A DNA stretch of 8,771 nucleotides, from positions 1-8,771 of the forward strand of contig CAJUOF010000065.1 in NCBI GenBank assembly GCA_910587905.1, given 5' to 3'. Position numbers and translations under genes: made by a program. Shown here piece by piece: positions 1-4,799 of the stretch. The first letter of the stretch is position 1; the number at the start of each line of letters is the position of its first letter. The notes beneath the pieces are model-generated. The model saw only the letters and a list, made by a program, of their open reading frames with translations. It was not told the origin of the DNA and ran no database searches. This DNA comes from an uncultured Lachnospiraceae bacterium (GTDB lineage Bacteria; Bacillota_A; Clostridia; Lachnospirales; Lachnospiraceae).

Positions 1-533
1 CAGCCGATGTCTCCTCGGAGATCAGTGAGGATGAGGCGCGGGTGATTGCGGTCCAACAGATCTATCTTGACACGAGGGGAATGGATCAGGCGGCCAAGGA
101 GCAGGCGCGCACCGAGGCGGGAGCCCTTCTTGCAAGGGTGCAGGCGGGAGAAGACTTCTCTACCGTTGCAAGAGACAAAAACGAGGCAGATGTTTTTGAA
201 CGGGAGCTTGTCCGGGGAGAGACGGAGCAGGCTTTTGAGGATGCAGCCTTTGCTTTGAGTCTGGAGGAGGTAAGCCAGGTGATTGAGACGTCAGAGGGCT
301 TTTACTTGCTTCGGTGCGTGAACAATTACGACGAGACCAAGACGGCTCAGAATAAAGAATATTTGAGTAAGAAGCACAAGGCAGATCGTTTTAACGAATA
401 CTATGATGCATTTGTGGCAGATGTCAGTGCCATAAATAATGAGAGCGCCTGGGAGAGCGTGAGCTACCGGGGAAGCTACGGGCAGATGGGGACGGATTTC
501 TACAAGATCTACAGCCAGTATTTTCCTTCTTAG
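1..533 (+). CDS. PrsA-like peptidylprolyl isomerase (parvulin family), 3' end only
   Basis: The reading frame is open from the left edge (first full codon at 3) to TAG at 531-533, so this is the C-terminal 176 residues of a longer protein; the start, any signal peptide and the N-terminal chaperone domain lie outside. Known family: PrsA/SurA-like foldases help secreted proteins fold outside the membrane. Seen: a parvulin-like segment running from about VIAVQQIYL to EGFYLLRCVNNYDE. Its end, with FEDAAFALSLEEVSQVIETS followed by EGFYLL, matches the usual parvulin ending (Phe-x-x-Ala-x-Phe-x-Leu, then Glu-Val-Ser-x-Val and Gly-Tyr/Phe). The glycine-rich GG-x-LG segment normal in the middle of active parvulins is not visible, so catalysis is uncertain. 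After it comes a charged, Tyr-rich tail ending in YSQYFPS. The gene is followed by a strong hairpin terminator. Family membership is fairly sure; the exact role is inferred. Confidence 0.72.
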   Translation, partial: ADVSSEISEDEARVIAVQQIYLDTRGMDQAAKEQARTEAGALLARVQAGEDFSTVARDKNEADVFERELVRGETEQAFEDAAFALSLEEVSQVIETSEGFYLLRCVNNYDETKTAQNKEYLSKKHKADRFNEYYDAFVADVSAINNESAWESVSYRGSYGQMGTDFYKIYSQYFPS

Positions 534-572
534 AGTTTAGAATGAAGAGCTCAGAATCAACGATAAAATGGC

Positions 573-606
573 GGACCGCCACAGACAGAGCTGTGGCGGT
601 CCTTTT
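573..606. terminator. Bidirectional intrinsic terminator between convergent genes
   Basis: A perfect 12-bp inverted repeat, GGACCGCCACAG at 573-584 and CTGTGGCGGTCC at 591-602, encloses a 6-nt loop. On the + strand it is followed by TTTT (603-606). On the - strand it is followed, after GCCA, by TTTT (from AAAA at 565-568). It lies 40 bp after the foldase stop and 11 bp after the end of the opposing small gene, so it can serve both. Confidence 0.85.
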
Positions 607-613
607 GCCGCTG

Positions 614-832
614 TTAGTTGCCGCAGAGGCAGGACAGAAGAAGGATCCAGATCAGGCATCCGCATCCATCACCGTTTCCAAAGCCACCAAGACCACATCC
701 GCATCCGTCGCCGCCGCCGAAGCCGTTTCCACAGACACAAAGGATCAGTAACAGGAATAAGATGTTGTTTCCGCCGAAGCCGTTTCCGCAGCCTGCCTGG
801 CATCCACAGTTTGTTGCAGCCAAATCACTCAT
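614..832 (-). CDS. Small Gly/Cys-rich protein, probable spore-associated (chorion-class high-cysteine type)
   Basis: A 72-residue protein with 11 cysteines (9, 11, 15, 32, 34, 44, 46, 57, 59, 68, 70), many glycines and two hydrophobic stretches (24-33 and 60-69). The start at ATG 830-832 is chosen because GGAGG (complement of 841-845) lies 8 nt upstream; a TTG five codons earlier would overlap that site. The sequence is a near tandem duplication: ILFLLLILCVCGN (24-36) matches LIWILLLSCLCGN (60-72), and GNGFGG and GDGCGC each occur twice. Small proteins of this composition are common in spore-forming Clostridia and often carry the label chorion class high-cysteine protein; their function is not established. 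A SigmaK-like promoter upstream supports late mother-cell expression and a coat role, which is inference. The + strand frames here are low-complexity shadows without comparable start signals. Confidence 0.75.
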   Translation of the reverse strand: MSDLAATNCGCQAGCGNGFGGNNILFLLLILCVCGNGFGGGDGCGCGLGGFGNGDGCGCLIWILLLSCLCGN

Positions 833-862
833 GGGGTAATCCTCCAAAGTTTATTTACACTA

Positions 863-891
863 TAAGATATGTAGGGGGGCTTGCCCTTGTT
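863..891 (-). promoter_or_regulatory. Candidate SigmaK-type sporulation promoter
   Basis: Read on the - strand, AACA (complement of 888-891), a 16-nt spacer and CATATCTTA (complement of 863-871) fit the SigmaK pattern of AC, 16-17 nt, CATAnnnTA. The expected transcript would start about 10 nt before the ribosome binding site region of the small cysteine-rich gene. The -35 element is very short, so a chance match is possible; the agreement with a gene of spore-coat character raises its credibility. Confidence 0.5.
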
Positions 892-949
892 TCCTGATTC
901 TGGAGAAAATCCTTTATATTAATTTTGTTAAGCGTATGGATAGAAATAC

Positions 950-978
950 TTGAAAAAAATAAGCGAAGGACGTATAAT
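950..978 (+). promoter_or_regulatory. SigmaA promoter of the Lrp-DUF5662 operon
   Basis: TTGAAA (950-955), a 17-nt spacer and a perfect TATAAT (973-978) lie 29 nt before the start codon of the Lrp-type regulator. The leader would be about 23 nt and contains AGGGGG (994-999) as ribosome binding site. Five of six -35 bases match consensus, so strong constitutive initiation is expected unless a protein occludes it. Lrp-family proteins often repress their own gene, but I see no clear operator. Confidence 0.85.
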
Positions 979-1007
979 AGGGGGGAATCAAACAGGGGGT
1001 ATAAAAA

Positions 1008-1550
1008 ATGATGGATCATATAGATCAGCAGATCGTCAGCATTTTGCAAAAAAATGCCAGGACACCCTTGAAAGTCATTGCGGAACAGGCGTATCTTTCT
1101 TCCCCTGCGGTGTCGGCCAGGATCGAACGGTTGGAAAAAGCGGGGATCATCAAGGGATATTCGGCGCAGGTGAACGTGGAGCGTCTGGGATACCATATCA
1201 TGGCGTTTATCAATCTGGAAGTGCAGCCGAAGCAGAAGAATCAGTTTTATCCCTTCATCGAGTCCTGTCCCAACGTGTTGGAGTGCAACTGTGTCACTGG
1301 TCAGTTTTCTATGCTGATCAAGGTGGCCTTCCAGAGTACCGTGGAGCTCGATCAGTTCATTGGCAGACTGCAGGATTATGGCAGGACCAGCACGCAGATT
1401 GTATTTTCCACGCCTGTGGGACCTCGGGGAATCAAAGTTCTCGAGGAGGAAGAGGGGCAGGATGGAAGGGGCGCTCATGGGGGAAAAGAGGCTCGCGGCG
1501 GAAAGGAGTCCGGTATGGGGAAAGAAATTCATGGAGGGAAAGAGGAATGA
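1008..1550 (+). CDS. Lrp/AsnC-family transcriptional regulator with repetitive C-terminal tail
   Basis: A 180-residue protein. Residues 1-60 form the winged helix-turn-helix seen in Lrp/AsnC regulators: DHIDQQIVSILQKNARTP, then IAEQAYLSSPAVSARIERLEKAGIIKGY with the recognition helix around 31-42. Residues 63-140 form the RAM/ligand-sensing domain (GYHIMAFINLEV through NVLECNCVTGQFSMLIKV to PVGPRGIKVL). Family members bind amino acids or other small metabolites, assemble as dimers to octamers and control metabolic genes; the ligand here is unknown. Typical members have about 150 residues, so residues 146-180 are an extra acidic and Gly/Lys-rich tail containing four hexapeptide repeats. The start is ATG 1008 with AGGGGG 8 nt upstream; the next codon is also ATG. 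The stop overlaps the following start codon, so both genes are co-transcribed and probably translationally coupled. Confidence 0.92.
   Translation: MMDHIDQQIVSILQKNARTPLKVIAEQAYLSSPAVSARIERLEKAGIIKGYSAQVNVERLGYHIMAFINLEVQPKQKNQFYPFIESCPNVLECNCVTGQFSMLIKVAFQSTVELDQFIGRLQDYGRTSTQIVFSTPVGPRGIKVLEEEEGQDGRGAHGGKEARGGKESGMGKEIHGGKEE
1476..1547 (+). repeat. Four degenerate 18-bp tandem repeats in the tail of the Lrp gene
   Basis: In frame, the last 24 codons before the stop read HGGKEA, RGGKES, GMGKEI, HGGKEE, four copies of a hexapeptide with core GGKE. The DNA units are purine-rich and diverged in third positions. The fourth unit contains GGAGG (1533-1537), which lies 9 nt before the ATG of the next gene and is its likely ribosome binding site. 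Confidence 0.8.
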
Positions 1551-2098
1551 AGGTCTGGGAGCATTTGAAGACAATCAATCACCATAAAGGGGAGGTTATG
1601 AAGAACTGCTTTCAGGTTGGGATGTATCAACAGGGGCTTCTCCACGACTTGTCCAAATACAATCCAAAAGAGTTTTTTGTGGGATGTAAGTATTATCAGG
1701 GGAATCGGAGTCCCAATGCGGCAGAGCGGGAGGAGAAAGGATATTCTTCTGCCTGGCTTCACCACAAGGGACGCAACAAGCATCATTTCGAGTACTGGAT
1801 TGACGTGGATACGGATCGCGGGTTTGAGGTGGCAGGGATGCAGATGCCGGTGAAGTATGTCCTTGAGATGTTCATGGATCGGATCGCCGCGTCCAAAACC
1901 TATCAGAAGGAGAACTATACGGATGCCAGTCCGCTGGAGTATTACAATAAGGCGAAGGATGTCATGGTCATTCATCCAAAGACCAGACGTCAGTTGGAGG
2001 CACTTCTTAAGATGTTGGCGAGGGATGGGGAAGAGGCAACCTTCCGGTATATCAGGGAGCATATCATCAAAAGACATGGGATCCTGGGCGGCAGATAA
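1547..2098 (+). CDS. DUF5662 family protein, function unknown
   Basis: A 183-residue soluble protein with no signal peptide or membrane segment. The start is ATG 1547, which overlaps the preceding stop as ATGA and has GGAGG at 1533-1537; the same frame is open further upstream, but that stretch is only a shadow of the Lrp gene. I recognise it as DUF5662-like, a family found largely in Clostridia and their phages. Seen: H12-H13, LLHDLSKYNPKEF (31-43, with H33-D34), WLHHKGRNKHHFEYW (70-84) and a conserved-looking D111 in EMFMDRIAASKTY. The His-Asp pairs and helical character recall HD-domain metal-dependent hydrolases, but that link is inference. The ending MLARDGEEATFRYIREHII is typical of the family. 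Its operon partner is the Lrp-type regulator, so a metabolic role is possible but not shown. Confidence 0.8.
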   Translation: MKVWEHLKTINHHKGEVMKNCFQVGMYQQGLLHDLSKYNPKEFFVGCKYYQGNRSPNAAEREEKGYSSAWLHHKGRNKHHFEYWIDVDTDRGFEVAGMQMPVKYVLEMFMDRIAASKTYQKENYTDASPLEYYNKAKDVMVIHPKTRRQLEALLKMLARDGEEATFRYIREHIIKRHGILGGR

Positions 2099-2154
2099 AC
2101 GAAATTTGGTTTGGCCATTCGCAGCAATTTTTCGATCTTTTACACCATTTTCCA

Positions 2155-2183
2155 TTGAAATGGGAGAGGATTTTTTCTAAAAT
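2155..2183 (+). promoter_or_regulatory. Candidate SigmaA promoter of the LytTR two-component operon
   Basis: TTGAAA (2155-2160), a 17-nt spacer and TAAAAT (2178-2183) match SigmaA consensus at 10 of 12 positions. The expected start near 2190 leaves a short leader that just includes GGAGG at 2193-2197. A small inverted repeat, CCATTT (2146-2151) with AAATGG (2158-2163), overlaps the -35 and could be an operator or chance. No clear terminator for the preceding operon was seen in 2099-2154, so read-through may also feed this pair. Confidence 0.6.
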
Positions 2184-2205
2184 GAAAGATACGGAGGATT
2201 CTGCC

Positions 2206-2910
2206 ATGATAAAAATAGCAATTTGTGATGATGAGACGGTCATGTGTGAGAAGCTCAAGATGGCCGTCTCTTCTATATTGAAAAAACAGGAGGAGGAGTA
2301 CCGGATCAACCGCTATTTTGATGCCGTCAGTTTGCTGTGCAGTTCCCTAGACTATGATCTGCTGTTCCTGGACATCAGAATGCCGGGAATGAATGGGATG
2401 AAGGCAGCGGGCAGGCTCAGAGAGCTCGGATTTGCAGGGGAGTTAATTTTTACTACAGCTTTCTCAGAATACATGCCGGATGCCTTTGAGGTGGAAGCGG
2501 CAGATTACCTCTGTAAACCCATCGATCAGAATCGGTTGGAACGAACATTAAAGAGAGTTTTAAAGCGGATCCGTGGGGGCAGGGAGGAAAATCTCTGCAT
2601 TCGAACCACAGGCGGCTGCAAACGAATTCCCTTCTGTGAGATTTACTACTGCGAAGTCATGAATCGGAAGATCTTTATCCATACGAGGCAAGGGGTGATC
2701 GACTACTACGGGAGAATGAGGGATGCGGAGGTACAGACCTTCCCTCATCTGATCCGATGCCATCGAAGTTATCTGGTGAATCCCAGGTTTCTCCGGGAAT
2801 ATGCAGGCGGAGAGATCCTTCTGGAAAATGGAGAGCAGATTCCGGTGTCGAAAAATCATCACAAGGCATTCCTGGAGAGGATGCTTGCCTGGATGGAAGA
2901 GGAGGGATAG
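2206..2910 (+). CDS. LytTR-family response regulator (LytR/AgrA type)
   Basis: A 234-residue protein. Residues 1-120 are a receiver domain: acidic D8-D9-E10, phosphoacceptor D56 in LLFLDIRMPGMNG, T84 and K104 in CKPID. Residues about 128-230 are a LytTR DNA-binding domain: CKRIPFCEIYYCEVMNRKIFIHT, later FPHLIRCHRSYLVNP and GGEILLENGEQIPVSKNH, all typical of the family. LytTR proteins bind pairs of direct repeats and control quorum sensing, bacteriocins, competence or cell-wall functions. The start is ATG 2206 with GGAGG 8 nt upstream (2193-2197); the frame is open back to a TTG at 2155 and includes an ATG-free stretch without a better site, and that TTG coincides with the promoter. The kinase gene starts 21 nt after the stop, so the two form an operon. 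Target genes are unknown. Confidence 0.93.
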   Translation: MIKIAICDDETVMCEKLKMAVSSILKKQEEEYRINRYFDAVSLLCSSLDYDLLFLDIRMPGMNGMKAAGRLRELGFAGELIFTTAFSEYMPDAFEVEAADYLCKPIDQNRLERTLKRVLKRIRGGREENLCIRTTGGCKRIPFCEIYYCEVMNRKIFIHTRQGVIDYYGRMRDAEVQTFPHLIRCHRSYLVNPRFLREYAGGEILLENGEQIPVSKNHHKAFLERMLAWMEEEG

Positions 2911-2931
2911 GAACTGGAGTGGTATATTGTC

Positions 2932-4218
2932 ATGCCAAGTTTGTTTTATCTGCTGCTGCTCCCCTATATCCTATGCTATTTTTTCTGCCTTTTTTGCGGC
3001 CGCCCGTTTTTGCGAAGGGCTGGGGCGGCCTATGCGCTTTTATCTGCGGCCCTGGCGCTTCTTCAGTGCAGGCTGCCGGGGAGTGCGAGACTGATATCAG
3101 AGGTAGCGCTGCTTGCGGTTTTTGGAATGTTTGTTTTGAAAAGGCCCTGGAGGGAGGCATGGATGACCGCTGTTTTGCTGCGGTCTGTCTTCGGCGTCAT
3201 AGACAGCGTTGTCGGATGGATGGATTACCAGGTTCTTCTTCCTCTGATGATGAGGTGGGACACCTGGATTCCCTCTGTCGACGCTGTGCGGGAATTGGTG
3301 AAGGTTCTGCTCGTCACAGGTTTTTTGACCTTGATCCTGCGGCATTTTTATCGGAGCATGGAGGGGCTTTTACGGGGGCAGCTTCTGCTTCTCACGACGC
3401 CTCTTTTTTTCATTGCCCTGGTGGAACGGCTCATCCAGGACGCCTTTTATGACGGAGCCATCACGGTGGATATGGCCGCGGGAACCCTATCCACTGAGGT
3501 GCGGGTGAGCCATGGGGAAAATTTGCTTTTGCAGCTCCTGGCCGGAGCTTGTCTCCTGGCGGTGCTTTTGATTTATCAGAGGCTTGCCAGGATGCAGCTT
3601 GCAGAGAAGAAATTATTCTACCTCTCAGAACAGGCGGCAGAGCAAAAAAGATATGTGGATGAGGCGGCCATAAGGGAGAAACAGACGCGTGCGTTTCGTC
3701 ATGACCTCAACAATCATCTGACAGTGTTAAAGGAACTTTTGCGGACAGGGCAGGAGGAACAAGCCTGTGAATATCTGGACCAGCTTGGAGAGGCGGCCGA
3801 GGTGCTTTTTTATACGGTCCGGACAGGAAATTCGGCGGTGGATGTACTGCTTGGGAGCAAATGTGCGGTTGCGAAACAAGAAGGGATTCAGGTTCAATGT
3901 GAACTTTCTATCCCGGAAAAGAGCGCGCTGAGGGAGCTCGACTGGTGTATTCTCCTCTCCAATGCCTTTGACAATGCGCTTGAGGCGTGCAGAATGGTTC
4001 CTCCGGAAAAAAGCTATCTTTATCTTTCAGGGAAGAAAAAGGGAAATCTTTATCTGCTCCTGGTAGAAAATAGCTGCGACGAGGAAATCAAGACGCCTCC
4101 GCCGGAGGGAATAGGACTCTCCAACATCCGGACCGTCCTGGAACCGCTGTCGGGTACGGTGGAGAAGGAGGTTTTGGAGGGTGTTTACAAGCTGAAGGTT
4201 TTGTTTCGGATTTTGTAG
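2932..4218 (+). CDS. AgrC/ComD-like membrane sensor histidine kinase (HPK10, GHKL ATPase)
   Basis: A 428-residue protein. Residues 1-216 hold about seven hydrophobic segments (near 3-22, 31-47, 52-69, 77-95, 121-138, 149-166, 198-216), forming a polytopic sensor without a large outer domain. The cytoplasmic part has a helical linker (220-250), the dimerisation box FRHDLNNHL with phosphoacceptor H257, the N box LLSNAFDNALEAC (N344, N348) and the G box GIGLSNIR (393-400). This H-box and the pairing with a LytTR regulator define the AgrC/ComD/VirS-like group, whose members usually sense secreted peptides. No AgrB-like processing protein or obvious peptide precursor is present in the window, so the signal is unknown. 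The start at ATG 2932 is supported only by a moderate GGAGTGG (2916-2922). No convincing terminator follows. Confidence 0.9.
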   Translation: MPSLFYLLLLPYILCYFFCLFCGRPFLRRAGAAYALLSAALALLQCRLPGSARLISEVALLAVFGMFVLKRPWREAWMTAVLLRSVFGVIDSVVGWMDYQVLLPLMMRWDTWIPSVDAVRELVKVLLVTGFLTLILRHFYRSMEGLLRGQLLLLTTPLFFIALVERLIQDAFYDGAITVDMAAGTLSTEVRVSHGENLLLQLLAGACLLAVLLIYQRLARMQLAEKKLFYLSEQAAEQKRYVDEAAIREKQTRAFRHDLNNHLTVLKELLRTGQEEQACEYLDQLGEAAEVLFYTVRTGNSAVDVLLGSKCAVAKQEGIQVQCELSIPEKSALRELDWCILLSNAFDNALEACRMVPPEKSYLYLSGKKKGNLYLLLVENSCDEEIKTPPPEGIGLSNIRTVLEPLSGTVEKEVLEGVYKLKVLFRIL

Positions 4219-4266
4219 AGATGATGGAATCCCCGTTCTTTTGCAACAGGAAACTGTCCCTTTGCG

Positions 4267-4303
4267 TCAATCGGGTTATGCTGCGTTTCTCTGAGCCGAT
4301 TGA
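4267..4303. promoter_or_regulatory. Inverted repeat and possible SigmaD-type -10 upstream of the FlxA-like gene
   Basis: An 8-bp perfect inverted repeat, TCAATCGG (4267-4274) and CCGATTGA (4296-4303), has a 21-nt spacer; a third partial copy, ATCGG, lies at 4310-4314. The right arm sits within GCCGATTG (4295-4302), which shares GCCGAT with the flagellar SigmaD/FliA -10 element. The matching -35 15 nt upstream would be TTAT (4276-4279) against TAAA, which is weak. It may be an operator, a flagellar-type promoter or both. The rest of the 142-nt gap (4219-4360) shows nothing else I can support. Confidence 0.35.
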
Positions 4304-4360
4304 TAACGTATCGGGAGAACATACCGAGAGAAAGATTTGGAAAACAAAGGAGGCATTTGT

Positions 4361-4699
4361 ATGAGTATCGGTCCGGTTGGCGGAGGAACAGTTCCGGTGG
4401 GAGGTATGGCGGCAGGGGCGCCTGCGTCCAGTGCGGCAGGAGGCGGCACGGAGGCCAAAATCAAAGAGCTGGAAAAGAAACTTCAAACTCTTACAGAAGA
4501 AAAGAAACAGGCAGAGCATAACCATGACGCTGAAAAAGTGAAGGAACTGGAGGAAGAGATCCGGAAGGTAAAGGAGCAGCTCGAAGAGCTGAAGAGGAAG
4601 GCAAAAAAGGAAGAAGAGAAAGAAAAGACAGAGGGCGGGCGAGAAGAGCCCCCTTCAGTAGACGGAATGGCAGGACAGTATCTCAATACCTGGGCCTGA
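4361..4699 (+). CDS. FlxA-like small coiled-coil protein
   Basis: A 112-residue protein starting at ATG 4361, with a strong AAAGGAGG (4346-4353) 7 nt upstream; the frame extends to a TTG at 4337, but that would include the ribosome binding site. Residues 1-30 are Gly/Ala/Val-rich and probably flexible. Residues 31-93 form a long, highly charged coiled coil (from AKIKELEKKLQTLTEEKKQ through VKELEEEIRKVKEQLEEL), and the tail ends in GMAGQYLNTWA. No signal peptide or membrane segment is seen. This arrangement matches FlxA-like proteins of Clostridia. E. coli flxA is controlled by the flagellar sigma factor FliA, but its function is not known. The next gene, on the opposite strand, is a chemoreceptor, which fits a motility-linked gene. 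Assignment rests on overall architecture, so another small coiled-coil family is possible. Confidence 0.62.
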   Translation: MSIGPVGGGTVPVGGMAAGAPASSAAGGGTEAKIKELEKKLQTLTEEKKQAEHNHDAEKVKELEEEIRKVKEQLEELKRKAKKEEEKEKTEGGREEPPSVDGMAGQYLNTWA

Positions 4700-4730
4700 C
4701 CTCCTGGCTGAACAGCAAAACGGACAGCTA

Positions 4731-4776
4731 AAAAGAATCCTCGTGAAAGCGAAAGGTCTTTCACGGGGATTCTTTT
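4731..4776. terminator. Bidirectional intrinsic terminator between FlxA-like gene and chemoreceptor
   Basis: A 19-bp stem pairs 4731-4749 (AAAAGAATCC, T, CGTGAAAG) with 4758-4776; the only imperfection is a T-G wobble (4741 with 4766), and the loop has 8 nt. The AAAAGAA and TTCTTTT ends supply a U-rich tract in either direction. It lies 31 bp after the FlxA-like stop and 23 bp after the end of the chemoreceptor gene. Confidence 0.9.
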
Positions 4777-4799
4777 GAAATGGTGTGATGTATGAATGC

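Noticed and set aside
542..897. Several + strand frames across the cysteine-rich gene
   Set aside because: They follow the foldase terminator, lack ribosome binding sites and give Arg/His/Pro-rich repeats that mirror the Gly/Cys codons of the opposite strand.
950..1546. Upstream extension of the DUF5662 frame
   Set aside because: This stretch translates to low-complexity sequence in a shifted frame of the Lrp gene, and the ATG at 1547 has a proper GGAGG site.
855..1574. 239-codon - strand frame over the Lrp gene
   Set aside because: No ribosome binding site or family resemblance; the + strand frame has a perfect promoter, a good ribosome binding site and an Lrp domain structure.
2099..2154. 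Possible terminator after the DUF5662 gene
   Set aside because: T-runs are present, but no stem longer than about 3 bp precedes them, so I do not call one.
4219..4266. Possible terminator after the LytTR kinase (ACAG-GAAA-CTGT)
   Set aside because: The stem is only 4 bp and is followed by CCCTTTGCG rather than a T-run; too weak to support.
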